Counted from the first letter of the stretch, positions 1 through 10,004 are shown. The stretch is 64,000 nucleotides of DNA from Gari tellinella (GCA_922989275.2 OV277861.1:92232993-92296992), one strand, 5' to 3'. The notes: generated by a model from the letters alone, not told the origin. Numbers and translations: made by a program.

Positions 1-652
1 AAAATTTTCAAACATCTTCTCCTCTGAAACTAATATGACCAGAGTTTTGATATTTGGCATGGTGACACTTCTAGATGTCCTTTACCAATATTGTTCAAAT
101 TTTTTTGGTCGGTTGCATATATAGGTCACAGGAGCTAAAAAGAGATTTTTTCTTTAAAAACTTAATAAATCTTCTAGTCAAAAACTACAAGGGCCAGAGC
201 ATAGATATTTGGCACATAGCATCATCTACAGGTCCTCTATCAAGTTTGTTAAAATTATGCCCCTGGGGTACAGTTTTACATACAAGTTTTATTGTGAATT
301 TTCAAATGTCTTCTCCTTTGAAACTAATATGGCCAGAGCTTTGATATTTGGCATGGTGACACTTCTAGATGTCCTTTACCTAGTTTGTTCAAATGGTTCC
401 AGTCTGTTGCATATGTAGGTCACATGAGCTAAAAATAGATTTTTTCAATGGAAACTTAAAAAAATCTTCTTGTCTAAAACCCTAGTACCCTGATCTTAGA
501 TATTTGGCACATAGCTTCATCTACAGGTCCTCTATCAAGATTGTTCAAATAATGCCCCTTTGATAAAACATGACCCCGTCCTGGACATAAATCATTTTCT
601 CCATTTTTCAGCTATTCTCAGGTGAGCGAAATATGCCCCAAGGGGCTCTTGT
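1..652 (+). repeat. 3' part of the GGTGAGC-ended interspersed repeat
   Basis: Non-coding repeat matching the second half of the fuller copy at 14891-16167. Both hold blocks reading ...CTAGATGTCCTTTA... and ...GGCACATAGCATCATCTACA, and both end CAGGTGAGCGAAATATGCCCC followed by GGGCTCTTGTT. The left end lies outside the window. No coding potential is recognised. Confidence 0.75.
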
Positions 653-654
653 TA

Positions 655-866
655 AGACAAGTGACCACTTATAGCAGGTTGAAAGTAAAGCAGAATGTGC
701 CTTATGGCACATTCTGCTTTACTTTCAGCCTGCTTTAAGCTACCATCTCCTAATATACAGAGAATGTTTCTTACAGTACATACATGTATTCATAACTGTA
801 TAAAATGGAGCTATGTCCTTTAGTGGAAGAATAAATTAAAGGTGTATTTATGGGGTAATGGGTTAA
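655..866 (+). mobile_element. B-TTAA MITE, left end lost
   Basis: Core B palindrome centred near 708, followed by the typical right arm (CTACCATCT..., ATTCATAACTGTATAAA, GGAGGAATAAATTAAAGG type) and the right TIR TATGGGGTAATGGG-TTAA. The left terminus is missing and abuts the preceding repeat. Confidence 0.85.
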
Positions 867-901
867 CTGGAGCCCTGACAAATGACATCTTTTATTTAAA
901 G

Positions 902-1024
902 GCACTGGTTCTGGAACTTCAGCTTCAACAAATATAGCAAGCAGGGTTGCACCCATCTCATTGACAGAAAATAAAACAGGAAGAGTTGTACCAGCCTCCA
1001 TGATGGGTCAAAGTCAACAGCAAG
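902..1024 (+). CDS. Internal exon 1 of an unknown repeat-exon gene
   Basis: Candidate coding exon of 123 nt between an acceptor (TTATTTAAAG) and a donor (CAAG|GTATGA). Only the frame with 2 leading bases is open. It gives 40 codons rich in S, T, Q and N, beginning TGSGTSASTNIASRVAP and ending in a Q-rich tail. It starts and ends in phase 1, like the five exons downstream, and carries the same degenerate G-x-GTS-x-S...R-V-x-P motif. A second partial motif (TGRVVP) occurs inside it, so it may be an internally doubled unit. Upstream exons lie outside the window. I do not recognise the protein; the low complexity suggests a disordered linker or tail. It is called from the series, not from homology. 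Confidence 0.6.
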
Positions 1025-1041
1025 GTATGATTGATATATCT

Positions 1042-1503
1042 CAGAATTTTTATGCGCCCGGCATTAAGATGCGGAGGCACAAAGTGATTGTCCTGCCTTT
1101 GTGTCCATCCGTCTGTAACAGGTTAACTAGATTTTACCGTTTCATCTAGGATCAACATCGCTTCCTCAAATACTTGGATACTTATTCACTTGCTATCTTG
1201 GACCATTCCCAATCGACCAAATATCAATGGACATTGAACTGGACCTAATTTTACTTAAAATGTTGTAAATGGGCTATTTTTCTTGGTTAAGTAGATTTTA
1301 CTGTTTCTTCTAGCGTCAACACAACTGACTATAATGCTTTAATACTCATACAGTTGTTGCCTTAGAGCGTTACCAGTTCACCCATATTACCCAACCTTAA
1401 TTTGACCGTGACCTTGACCTAATTTGGACTTAGAAAAGATTTAGAATATATTGTCAAGGATGCCACCGGGGGCATATGCGTTTATTTAATGCACATTCTT
1501 GTT
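1042..1503. repeat. Interspersed repeat with CCCCCGG-type inverted ends
   Basis: Non-coding intronic sequence bracketed by TTTTTATGCGCCCGG near 1045 and its approximate inverse CCGGGGGCATATGCG near 1465. It contains TGACCGTGACCTTGACCTAA, the kind of satellite motif seen at 10.3 kb. No gene seen. Confidence 0.55.
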
Positions 1504-1548
1504 TAAATTAACAAAATAAAAACTTGGATTTTATAATTTAATATTGTC

Positions 1549-1745
1549 TTAATCCATTACTCCATAGCCTGTTTCTATTTTTGAAGACGGGTTACTACCT
1601 AAAGCAGGTTAAAAGTAAAGCAGAATGTGCCTGAAGGCGGATTCTGCTTTACTTTCAACCTGCTTTAAGCTACCATCTTCTAGGATATGATTTTTTTGGG
1701 GTGATACATATAAATTAAAGGCGTATTTATGGGGGAATGGTTTAA
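1549..1745 (+). mobile_element. B-TTAA MITE
   Basis: Starts TTAATCCATTACTCCATAGC and ends ATGGGGGAATGG-TTTAA, with a core B palindrome (imperfect centre CCTGAAGGCGG) in the middle. It is shorter than consensus because part of the right arm is deleted. Confidence 0.85.
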
Positions 1746-1808
1746 GATAGATAACAAGTGAAATGTCAATCAATCAAAACTGGAAACAAGATATGGCGTA
1801 AATGGAAC

Positions 1809-1995
1809 TACAGTCGAACTTCGATTTCTCGAACTTGCTTACCTTGAACTACCCGATATTTCGATACATGAATAACATAACATTAAGTCGAAAATACCCG
1901 TGTTTCAAAGTTAAAACGTGGCTTAGCCACGTTTTAACTTTTAAATACGGGTATGTTCGACAAAACCGAGTTTGAGATATGGAAGTTTGACTGTA
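1809..1995. mobile_element. pogo/Tc1-like foldback MITE
   Basis: TA-flanked element beginning CAGTCGAACTTCGATTTC and ending in the approximate inverse GTTTGACTG. The central palindrome at 1896-1951 has arms containing AGTTAAAACGTGGC. A second copy is at 24457-24653. The element ends only 28 bp before the next exon. Confidence 0.8.
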
Positions 1996-2023
1996 CAATA
2001 AAATCTGTTTTTTCTTGATTTAG

Positions 2024-2113
2024 CCACTGTTAATGGAGCTTCACCTTCAACAAAGGTAGAATGCAGACTGGTACCCATCCTCACAGCACCTCCACACCCG
2101 AATCTACAGTCAG
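2024..2113 (+). CDS. Internal exon 2 of the repeat-exon gene
   Basis: 90-nt candidate exon between acceptor TTTTTTCTTGATTTAG and donor CAG|GTATGA. Both boundaries are phase 1. It encodes 29 full codons including NGASPSTKVECRLVP, the clearest form of the motif shared with exons at 902, 3395, 6227 and 6958, then a proline-rich tail. The splice G joins the next exon's first two bases as an Ala codon. The polypyrimidine tract begins directly after the TA end of a foldback MITE. Function unknown. Confidence 0.72.
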
Positions 2114-2148
2114 GTATGACAGGTAGGGCATCAGAAACCTTCATATGC

Positions 2149-2399
2149 TTAACCCATTACCCCAAATATACACCTTTTTATGCCTCTAATTTATTCCTTC
2201 ACTGACAAAAATAGTTCCAAATTATACAATTTTGCATATTTATGAGAAGAAATATTTTCTATTTTCTAGTAGATGGTAGCTTAAAGCAGGCTGAAAGTAA
2301 AGCAGAATGTGCCTTAAGGCACATTCTGCTTTACTTTCAACCTGCTTTAAAGGGTCACTTTTTTCAAAACAAGAAACAGGCTATGGGGTAATGGGTTAA
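2149..2399 (-). mobile_element. B-TTAA MITE, complete, reverse orientation
   Basis: TTAA-CCCATTACCCCAAATA at one end and GGCTATGGGGTAATGGG-TTAA at the other. The core B palindrome has perfect arms around GTGCCTTAAGGCAC. This is a near-consensus copy of about 250 bp. Confidence 0.92.
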
Positions 2400-2506
2400 T
2401 ATAGCTTAGATTTGATAATGCAGGAGCAAGGCTCCAGATAAGAGTAAGTTAACTGAACAAATTCAATATTTTTTCGCTTATTCCTACATCAAATCCACCA
2501 AAGTAA

Positions 2507-3075
2507 TCTGCTTTACTTTCAGCCTGCTTTAAGCAACAATTTGCTAAGATATAGAAACTATTTCTTATGGTACTCATTCATTACTGTATAAATTTGGACT
2601 GTATTCTTCTGTGGAGTAATAAATTAAAGGTGTAGAATGGTGTATTTATGGGGTAATGGGTCTAGTCCTCTACCTAAAAAACTAGGGGGATGATAGGCTA
2701 TTTTGTTTCAGCTCGTCAATCCATCTGTCTGTAAGTTTATGTGCTGGTTACCTGTAGTTGTCATGTAGTATTGTAATGACATGCTGCTGTTGACAGACGT
2801 GCACATGTGTTGATTCAGAGTTACCCCTCTTGTTGTAATAGAAGTTTTCTTTTCTAGTATTGCAGTATGAAATTTTATATAATTAATCAATTACCCCATA
2901 GCCTGATTCTGGTTTGAAAGGACATGTGCCCTTTTAAAGCAGGTTGAAAGTAAAGCAGAATGTGCCTTAGGGCACATTCTGCTTTACATTCAGCCTGCTT
3001 TAAGCTTCCTTCTGCTGGGATCTCTACCCACCCTTTTATAGTGCCAAATTGGTATTGATGGAGTAACAAAGCATT
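2507..3075 (+). mobile_element. Two partial B-TTAA copies
   Basis: 2507-2662 is a right half: one core arm, right arm, then ATGGGGTAATGGG without the final TTAA. About 2881-3075 has the left TIR (ATTAATCAATTACCCCATAGCC) and a complete core, but its right arm decays. Nothing gene-like is seen between them. Confidence 0.75.
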
Positions 3076-3394
3076 TGACTTTAAAATTTGAAAATGTGGT
3101 CCTATCATACGGGTAGTTATCGGAAGTGATGGAGAGGGTGTGCTGATTATGATGCTTTAAATGTGCGATTAGCTCGGAACCTGTTCAGGATAACATCAGG
3201 AAAAATATTTTCTTTAGTGCCATTTCATGACTGGAAGGAATAACTTAAAGGCATAAAAAGCATTTTTATATTATGGGGCTGTGGTTTCAAGAAGATTATT
3301 AAAAAGTTGTTTAAGACAGACATTCCATTCCATTATGAACTGTTCATTTCTTACCAACTTACGTAACTATGACAACCTTTTTGTTTTAATGTAG

Positions 3395-3475
3395 CTATTG
3401 GTGCTGGCAACTCACAATCAGGAAAAGTATCCTGGAGACTGGAAGCTGTCTCCTCTACTGTAACAGATGAAACAG
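3395..3475 (+). CDS. Internal exon 3 of the repeat-exon gene
   Basis: 81-nt candidate exon, acceptor TTTTTGTTTTAATGTAG, donor ACAG|GTATAT, phase 1 at both ends. It encodes GAGNSQSGKVSWRLEAV in register with the CRLVP motif of its neighbours; the motif Cys is replaced by Trp and Val-Pro by Glu-Ala. The tail is S/T-rich. Being a multiple of three and symmetric, it could be skipped without a frameshift. Confidence 0.65.
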
Positions 3476-3540
3476 GTATATTACAGAAGTGTTTATACAG
3501 TTTAAATTGTGTTTCAAAAGAAATAGAGGATCTTACATGA

Positions 3541-3921
3541 GAGCTCATTAATTATCATTTTTAATGAACGAGTTGACTAAAATAATATAACGCGAGCCTT
3601 GGCGAGTTTATTAAGAATGATAAATAATGAGCACGAATGTTAGATTCTATTTATCACATAAACATTTTAAAAACCTATTAAGTCAACTGAATCCCTAGAT
3701 TTTAGTCTCTCCACCATATGTATTTTCCGCCAAAACTTGACATTGTTTATAGTAATGCCATGACAAATTACGTCATTTGGCGCCCTGCGTAATGCAGCGC
3801 TTGTGGACGAACAGGTAGCGCCGGAGCACAACTATTGATTTTTCACTATAGTTTATTGAATGGCTTTATGACACTGCCAGAGGTGGTTTTATGTGATAAG
3901 TGAATTATCAGTCTTTGAGAC
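3541..3921. repeat. Small foldback and unassigned intron sequence
   Basis: 3541-3563 (GCTCATTAATTATCATTTTT) is the approximate inverse of 3610-3632, making a short stem with a loop of about 45 nt. The rest to 3921 holds nothing I recognise. Confidence 0.5.
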
Positions 3922-4157
3922 TTAACCCATTGTATGCTGGGTAATATTTGGTGGCCATTTTAAAATGTTGTCTGCAGGGGGTATAACTCAAATATTTGCA
4001 AAAGACTTTAGCAGTTTCTGATAGAATATTGAAGTTTATTATTAGCTGCAAACAGTTTTGATCTCAGATCAGGCCCCACAGTGCGGGGCCTGATCTGAGA
4101 TCAAAACTGTTTGCCTAGAGGTACACCTAAAAGTGTATCCCGCATACAATGGGTTAA
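3922..4157. mobile_element. A-TTAA-3 MITE, complete
   Basis: TTAA-CCCATTGTATGC at the left and GCATACAATGGG-TTAA at the right are perfect inverse termini. The off-centre hairpin at 4048-4114 has core A outer arms (GCAAACAGT / ACTGTTTGC), but the inner stem reads CTCAGATCAGGCCCC instead of GATCAGACGCC. This is a clear TTAA-flanked, piggyBac-like non-autonomous element. Confidence 0.88.
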
Positions 4158-4318
4158 TGCTGAACAAAAATAAGCAGAAAACTCCTATAGGACCTTTCTG
4201 CTTTACTTTCGTTCTGCAAATTGTAGCGCCTTGTCTTTGGTGTCTTGTGTGTTAGTCCAGCGACCTATACAGTACTTGTGCATACCTTGTCTTATAGTTC
4301 TTGGTTCATGCAAAAAAG

Positions 4319-4462
4319 TGGGGGGTGGGGGGGGGGGGGGGATGTCAAAATATGCGTCATTCTTTCAACCTCAGTTTTGCTGAAATTTAATAGTGGCAAA
4401 CAGTTTGGATCCAGATCAGGCCCCACACTTGTGGGGCCTGATCTGGATCCAAACAGTTTACA
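4319..4462. repeat. G-run followed by an isolated core A hairpin
   Basis: 4319-4341 is nearly pure G. 4396-4462 is an almost perfect palindrome with arms CAAACAGTTTGGATCCAGAT and CAGGCCCC. I see no clear TIR or TTAA pair around it, so the shell is lost or unknown. The short open frames here read through the hairpin. Confidence 0.8.
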
Positions 4463-4887
4463 AAAGTTATCAACAACTTTGAAAGTTGACCTGCAGCATG
4501 CCAAGAGAAAAAAAAGTAAGTTAGACTTATAAAAACACTTTGGGCATATCTATTCCTGTACATAGAGTATCTAATGTGATATTATGGCGGGTGTAATATA
4601 AAAGCTATTAAGTTTTGTCATTTTAACAGTAATGGTCTCACCAGGGAGTTTTTCTAGAATAGCCCAAAACTATGTTTTTTCTTAATTTTTAGTGAGAAAA
4701 TATTTTGCCAATGTTTATTACAGCTACAAGATTGTAGATCTCTGCTAATACTGCTTTTAGCTATAATTATACATCTGTCAAAACTGTTGTCTACAAAAAA
4801 TGATATCAGCTAAAATTCTGAAATTGGTTTGGTCTTTTGATAATGCTTCTGCACAACATAGTAGGGAAATATTGTATTTTGGACTGT

Positions 4888-4951
4888 CCTGTCTGTTTGT
4901 TTGTGTCCTGTCTGTTTGTTTGTCTATCTGTCGGTCTGTCTGTCTGTGCGT
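4888..4951. repeat. TGTC/TGTT microsatellite
   Basis: Simple sequence of CTGT and TTGT tetramers. 4530-4887 and 4952-5007 contain nothing recognised. Confidence 0.85.
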
Positions 4952-5007
4952 TATGGGTCTGTCATAGAAATATCTTTGCTAGACTTGTACTGAAAGCCCT
5001 GCAATAA

Positions 5008-5247
5008 TTAACCTATTACCCCATAGCCTGTTTCTAGTTTTGCAATTAGGTGAAAACTTAAAGCAGTTTGAAAGTAAAGCAGAATGCGCCTAAAGGCGCA
5101 TTCTGCTTTACTTTCATCCTGCTTTAAGCTACAATAGAGAAAGTATTTCTTATAACACATATTCATAACTGTTTAAATTGGAACTATTGCCCTCAAAGAA
5201 TATAAATTAAAGGCATAAAAAGGCATATTTATGGGGTAATGGGATAA
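5008..5247 (+). mobile_element. B-TTAA MITE
   Basis: Left TTAA-CCTATTACCCCATAGCC, core B with centre GCGCCTAAAGGCGC, right ATGGGGTAATGGG-ATAA. The final TTAA is mutated or overlapped by the 37-bp array that starts here. Confidence 0.88.
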
Positions 5248-6028
5248 CGACTACTCAACAGTATACAGTAGAACCTCTCTATAACGACTACTCAACAGTA
5301 TACAGTAGAACCTCTCTATAACGACTACTCAACAGTATACAGTAGAACCTCTCTATAACGACTACTCAACAGTATACAGTAGAACCTCTCTATAACGACT
5401 ACTCAACAGTATACAGTAGAACCTCTCTATAACGACTACTCAACAGTATACAGTAGAACCTCTCTATAACGACTACTCAACAGTATACAGTAGAACCTCT
5501 CTATAACGACTACTCAACAGTATACAGTAGAACCTCTCTATAACGACTCCTCAACAGTATACAGTAGAACCTCTCTATAACGACTCCTCAACAGTATACA
5601 GTAGAACCTCTCTATAACGACTACTCAACAGTATACAGTAGAACCTCTCTATAACGACTACTCAACAGTATACAGTAGAACCTCTCTATAACGACTACTC
5701 AACAGTATACAGTAGAACCTCTCTATAACGACTCCTCAACAGTATACAGTAGAACCTCTCTATAACGACTACTCAACAGTATACAGTAGAACCTCTATAT
5801 AACGACTACTCAACAGTATACAGTAGAACCTCTCTATAACGACTACTCAACAGTATACAGTAGAACCTCTCTATAACGACTCCTCAACAGTATACAGTAG
5901 AACCTCTCTATAACGACTACTCAACAGTATACAGTAGAACCTCTCTATAACGACTACTCAACAGTATACAGTAGAACCTCTCTATAACGACTACTCAACA
6001 GTATACAGTAGAACCTCTCTATAACGAC
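5246..6028 (+). repeat. 37-bp tandem array made of a transposon end (about 21 copies)
   Basis: The unit ACGACTACTCAACAGTATAC plus AGTAGAACCTCTCTATA repeats about 21 times (783 bp) with very few differences: an A-to-C change giving CTCCTC in a few units and one CTCTATAT. Seventeen bases of each unit are the terminal TIR of the adjoining B-TA MITE. The last unit runs directly into that MITE's body. Confidence 0.95.
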
Positions 6029-6207
6029 CAAAGAATGCTTATTGTCTGTATAAAAGACAGGTGACAGCTTTAAGCAATGTGAAAGTGAAACAGAAAGCTC
6101 CTGTAGGAGCTTTCTGTTTCACTTTCACATTGTTTTAAGCAGTCACCTGTCTTAAACGACTCATATTGGACACAACTTAGTGGTCGTAATAGAGAGGTTC
6201 TACTGTA
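5998..6207 (+). mobile_element. B-TA MITE with an amplified left end
   Basis: Body of a TA-flanked element: left TIR CAGTAGAACCTCTCTATAAC (the last of the tandem units), a palindrome with arms AAGCAATGTGAAAGTGAAAC, centre GAAAGCTCCTGTAGGAGC, and right TIR GTAATAGAGAGGTTCTACTG-TA. The core is a diverged form of core B. The element ends 19 bp upstream of exon 4. Confidence 0.9.
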
Positions 6208-6226
6208 CCTTATTTCATTGATGTAG

Positions 6227-6298
6227 CTGCTGGTAATGGAACTTCACCGTCAAAGAAGATAACCTGCAGACTTGTACCTACTGTAGAGCAGCAGCCAG
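6227..6298 (+). CDS. Internal exon 4 of the repeat-exon gene
   Basis: 72-nt candidate exon, acceptor TTATTTCATTGATGTAG, donor CCAG|GTAAGA (strong), phase 1 at both ends. It encodes AGNGTSPSKKITCRLVP and then TVEQQP, the tightest copy of the repeated motif. The acceptor region is only 19 bp from a MITE end, so the pyrimidine tract is short. Confidence 0.72.
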
Positions 6299-6335
6299 GT
6301 AAGACAACTCTTCCTACCCCCACATCTCATGATAA

Positions 6336-6917
6336 CGAACCCATTACCCCATAGCTTTTTTCAATTTTGAAGATAGGTGACTACCTAAAGCAGGTTGAAA
6401 GTAAAGCAACATGTGCCTTAAGTATTGATGCTAGAAGAAACAGTAACTTCTGATTAACCCTTTACCCCACAGCCTGTTTATAGTTTTGAAGATAGGTGAT
6501 TACCTAAAGCAGGTTGAAAGTAAAGCAGAATGTGCCAAAAGGCACAATTTGCTTTACTTTCAATCTGCTTTAAGATATTTGCTAGAATGTAAAAAATATT
6601 TCTGAATATACATATTCATAGTTGTATAAATTGAAACTATTTTCTTTAGTGGAGGAATGAATTAAAGGCGTAAGAAAGTGTATTTAAGTGGTAATGGGTT
6701 AAAGCAGGCTGTAAATAAAACAGAATGTGCCTTTAGGCACTTTCTGCTTTACTTTCAGTCTGCTTTAAGCTACCAGCTACCTTTAAGCTACCATATGATA
6801 GAACATAGAATTTATTTCTGAAGGTGCATATCCATGAATATGTAGATTTGAACTATTTTCTTAAGTTTAGGAATAAATTAATGGCGTAAAAATGTGTCTT
6901 TATAGAGTAATGGTTTG
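6336..6917 (+). mobile_element. Three adjacent B-TTAA copies (half, full, half)
   Basis: 6336-6422 is a left half breaking at GTGCCTTAA. 6454-6702 is complete: TTAA-CCCTTTACCCCACAGCC to GGTAATGGG-TTAA. 6700-6917 is a core plus right arm that starts directly at the TTAA of the second copy and ends TAGAGTAATGG. They fill the intron between exons 4 and 5. Confidence 0.85.
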
Positions 6918-6957
6918 TAAGATTATCATATGTTTGTATTTTGTTTTCTTTATGTAG

Positions 6958-7056
6958 GTGCTGGTACACAGACATCAAGTCCAGCAAGAGTGACATGCAG
7001 AGTTGTTCCCCTTTCTTTAAATGCTCCATTGCCAGTGGACCAGCCAGTTATAACAG
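6958..7056 (+). CDS. Internal exon 5 of the repeat-exon gene
   Basis: 99-nt candidate exon, acceptor TTTTGTTTTCTTTATGTAG (the best pyrimidine tract of the series), donor ACAG|GTATTG, phase 1 at both ends. It encodes AGTQTSSPARVTCRVVP in register with exons 2 and 4, followed by a hydrophobic and proline-rich stretch (LSLNAPLPVDQPVIT). It is the longest downstream copy. Function unknown. Confidence 0.72.
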
Positions 7057-7079
7057 GTATTGTACAGATATGTTCTTAC

Positions 7080-7564
7080 CTTTAATCCATCTCTAAATAA
7101 ATATGCTTTGTTTACACCTTTGATGTATTCCTTCACTGAAGAAAATTAGATATACTTTATACAGAAATGAATCTGTACTGCATGAAATATTTTATACCCC
7201 TAGTAGATGGTAGCTTAACCCATTCCCCCATAAATACACCTTTTAACGCCTATAATTTATTTCTCCACTGAAGAAAAAAGTTCAATTTTATGCAGTGATG
7301 AATATGTGTCATAAGAAATATTTTCTATATCGTAGCATATAATAGTTTAAATAGTTTAAAGCATTCTGCTTTACATTCAACCTGCTTTAAGTGATCAGCT
7401 TTCTTTAAAAACCAGAAACAGGCTATGGGGTAATGGGTTAAAGAAGGGAAGCAGGCTGAAATTAAAGCAGAATACACCTTAAGGCACATTCTGCTTCATT
7501 TTCAACATGCTTTAAGTAGTCACCTGTCTTCAAAATTAGACACAGGTTATGGGGAAAAGAGTTA
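7080..7564 (-). mobile_element. Three B-TTAA copies, reverse orientation
   Basis: 7080-7218 is a right half. 7215-7441 has both TTAA ends but has lost one core arm, so its palindrome is broken. 7438-7564 is a core plus terminal piece sharing the preceding TTAA. 7565-7868 shows nothing recognisable. Confidence 0.8.
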
Positions 7565-7868
7565 AAAGTATTATACTGTTCCTTTAGCAGGGCTCCAGTG
7601 ACCCCATATGGGTTTGCTTTAAGGCATACCTCATGTTATATTTTATTCGAGGTTTAGATAGATTTAGTGAACCTTAGAAAAAATATTATGTAGCAAAGAT
7701 ATTCCGCACTTATGAATTGAAATTTTCACAATGGAGTTTGTATGAGCTTGTACAAGTTTGAGTCAAGATCCTTTAATGAGTACATTAAACATTGAAAAAA
7801 ATGAACAACTTTATTATTCACTCCCATGCATTATCTTTTTATTATTTTGACACTTGATCTACACAAGC

Positions 7869-8128
7869 TTAATCCTTTACCCCATAGCCTGTTTGCAGTT
7901 TTGTAGACAGGTGACCATTTAAAGCAGATGAAAGTAAAACAGAATGCGTCTTATGGCACATTCTGCTTTACATTCAGCCTGCTTTAAGCTACCATCTGCT
8001 AGGGTATGGGAAACATGTATATTATTTCTTATTATGCATATTCATGACAGTATAATGTAGAACTATTTTCTTTAACGGAAGAATGAATTAAAGATGTTGA
8101 AAGGTGTATCTATGGAGTATTGGGTTAG
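7869..8128 (+). mobile_element. B-TTAA MITE
   Basis: TTAA-TCCTTTACCCCATAGCC at the left and CTATGGAGTATTGGG-TTAG at the right, with core B centred on CGTCTTATGGCAC and mismatched arms. An older copy. Confidence 0.85.
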
Positions 8129-8217
8129 ATTTATTGAAATTAAAATTTGCTGACAATTATTTGGAAACAGTTGATTATACTGAATGAAAATTACATTTTC
8201 ATTTAACTCTATTTCAG

Positions 8218-8283
8218 AGGACAAATTCCCCCACTCATATGCATCTGAGGTTGTGATCAGTTCCAGTACAAGTTCACATCAAT
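8218..8283 (+). CDS. Internal exon 6 of the repeat-exon gene
   Basis: 66-nt candidate exon, acceptor TTTAACTCTATTTCAG, donor CAAT|GTAAGT (near perfect), phase 1 at both ends. It encodes DKFPHSYASEVVISSSTSSH, S-rich and lacking the CRLVP motif, so it is not an obvious copy of the others. The leftover T joins GG of either downstream terminal exon to make a Trp codon. The good splice signals and shared phase are the main evidence. Confidence 0.6.
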
Positions 8284-8398
8284 GTAAGTTTCCACTTCTT
8301 GTATTTCTTGTAACCATTCTGTTTTGCCTACTAATATTTCAGAGTTTTTATGCCCCAGATATCTATAGATGTCCTGTCTGTCCATTCATGTGTATGAG

Positions 8399-8726
8399 GT
8401 TAACCCCCACCCCATTGAAGCATCTTTAAACGCATTTAAATCATTCCTATATTGAAGAAAAAATAGTTCTAATTGATACAGTCATAAACATGTACCAAAA
8501 GACATGTTTTTCATATCTTAGCAGATGAAAGCTTAAAGCAGACTGAAAGTAAAGCAGAATGTGCCTTTAATCCACATTCTGCTTTACTTTCAACCTGCTT
8601 TAAACCATTTACCGATAAATACACCTTTTTACGCCTCTTATTCTTGTCTACTGAAGAACATAGTTCCAATTTATACAGTTGAATATTTAACATTAGGAAT
8701 AATTTCTGTATTCTAGCAGTCTTGTT
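8399..8726 (-). mobile_element. One and a half B-TTAA copies, reverse orientation
   Basis: 8399-8606 has one TTAA end and a core interrupted at GTGCCTTTAATCCACATTC. A second reverse right arm continues 8604-8726. Confidence 0.75.
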
Positions 8727-8738
8727 AAAACCTTATTA

Positions 8739-9194
8739 TACAGAAAAGCCCCTCTATTATGACCACTAAAAAGAAGGCTAATTGTTTGCTTTAAAGACAA
8801 GTGACAGCTTGAAGCAAGGTGAATGTAAAACAGAAAGCTCCTGATGGAGCTTTCTGTTTTACATTTACCTTACTTTAAGCAATCACCTGCATTAACTCGT
8901 TCCTCCCTAAAACTTTAAATGGACAATTCCAGTTTCAATTTTAGTCTAGTCCATTTCTGACTTTTAAGGGTTGTTTTTGTCAATGTTTGGCATTATGACA
9001 AACAGTGAAGACCCTGATCAGAGGGCTCCTTTCGGAGCCCTCTGATCTGGATCTTCACTGTTTGCATAGGACAAGTGTACTATTCACATGTATACTGTTT
9101 GAAAAGGACGCCTTTATGCGGGACTAGGGTTCAAAGGGTTAAACACCTTATAATAAACACAAGTAAGTGGTCATAATAGAGAGGTTTTACTGTA
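8739..9194 (+). mobile_element. B-TA MITE interrupted by a nested TTAA element
   Basis: Left TA-CAGAAAAGCCCCTCTATTATGA, core arms AAGCAAGGTGAATGTAAAAC around GCTCCTGATGGAGC, right end AATAGAGAGGTTTTACTG-TA. An A-TTAA-1 element splits it at a TTAA. The B-TA copy at 5998-6207 shows the corresponding unfilled site (CTGTCTTAAACGAC). Confidence 0.88.
8892..9142 (+). mobile_element. A-TTAA-1 MITE, complete, nested
   Basis: TTAA-CTCGTTCCTCCCTAAAAC to CTAGGGTTCAAAGGG-TTAA, with a central core A hairpin (GACAAACAGTGAAGACCCTG arms, loop CTCCTTTCGGAG). TTAA is present on both sides, which matches a piggyBac-type target duplication. Confidence 0.92.
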
Positions 9195-9264
9195 CTTATA
9201 TGTTTGATGAAGGTGATTTTGTAGAGTTGTCATTACCCAACTGTGTATCAATATTTACCTACAG

Positions 9265-9278
9265 GGAATGTGAATTGA
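9265..9278 (+). CDS. Possible terminal exon of the repeat-exon gene
   Basis: After the acceptor ATCAATATTTACCTACAG, phase-1 reading completes a Trp codon with exon 6 and gives N-V-N-stop (TGA at 9276-9278). The downstream 3' sequence resembles that of the second candidate at 13733, so one may be a duplicate of the other. No clear polyadenylation signal was located. Confidence 0.45.
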
Positions 9279-9410
9279 TGAGACAGACTTACCCTTGAAG
9301 GCTTAGACTGTTTGTGAGTATAAATGCATACTTTACCAAAGTATTTGGATCTTTATTCTACGGTATATGATGAAAATGTACTGAAGACTGATCGCAAAGA
9401 AAATCATTGT

Positions 9411-9945
9411 CAACCCATTACTCCATAGAGAGGCCTATTTTGGTCTCTTGTTTATTTCTCCTCTGATTAAAATAGTAATTTATACAGTCATGACTGCGCA
9501 CTGTTAGAAATATATAGAATATATTATAGCAGATGGAAGCTTAAAGCAGACTTAACGTAAAGCAGAATGTACCTAAAGGTGCATCCTGCTTTGCTTTCAA
9601 CCTACTTTAAGTGGTCACCTGTCTTTAAAATTGGAAATAGGCTATGTTGAAATGGGTTTGAAATTGGCAATTACTGATCGGTTTAGAAATATTTTAACCC
9701 ATTACCCAATAGCCTGTTTTTCATTTAAAAAATAAGTGACTACTTAAAGCAGGTTGAAAGTAAAGCAGAATGTGCCTTAAGGCACATTCTGCTTTACTTT
9801 CAGCCTGCTTTAAGCTTCCAACTGCTAGTATATAGCATATATTTCTTATTATACATATGCATAAAGGTATAAATTGGAACTATTTTCTACAGTGAAGGAA
9901 TAAATTAAAGATGTAAAAAGGCGTATTTATGGGATATTTGGTTAA
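9411..9945. mobile_element. Two B-TTAA MITEs
   Basis: 9411-9660 is a decayed reverse copy (CAACCCATTACTCCATAG to GAAATGGGTTT). 9694-9945 is a forward copy with TTAA at both ends and perfect core B arms around GTGCCTTAAGGCAC. Confidence 0.87.
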
Positions 9946-10004
9946 ATGTGTTTTTATCTCATTGACCCTTGGAACTTGAAATGGACAATTTCTGTTTTGA
10001 GTTA

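Noticed and set aside
4245..4532. Overlapping plus and minus frames across a G-run and hairpin
   Set aside because: They depend on the poly-G tract and the core A palindrome at 4396-4462.
5246..6028. CRISPR-like array
   Set aside because: The whole 37-bp unit repeats with no unique spacers, and the unit is a eukaryotic transposon end.
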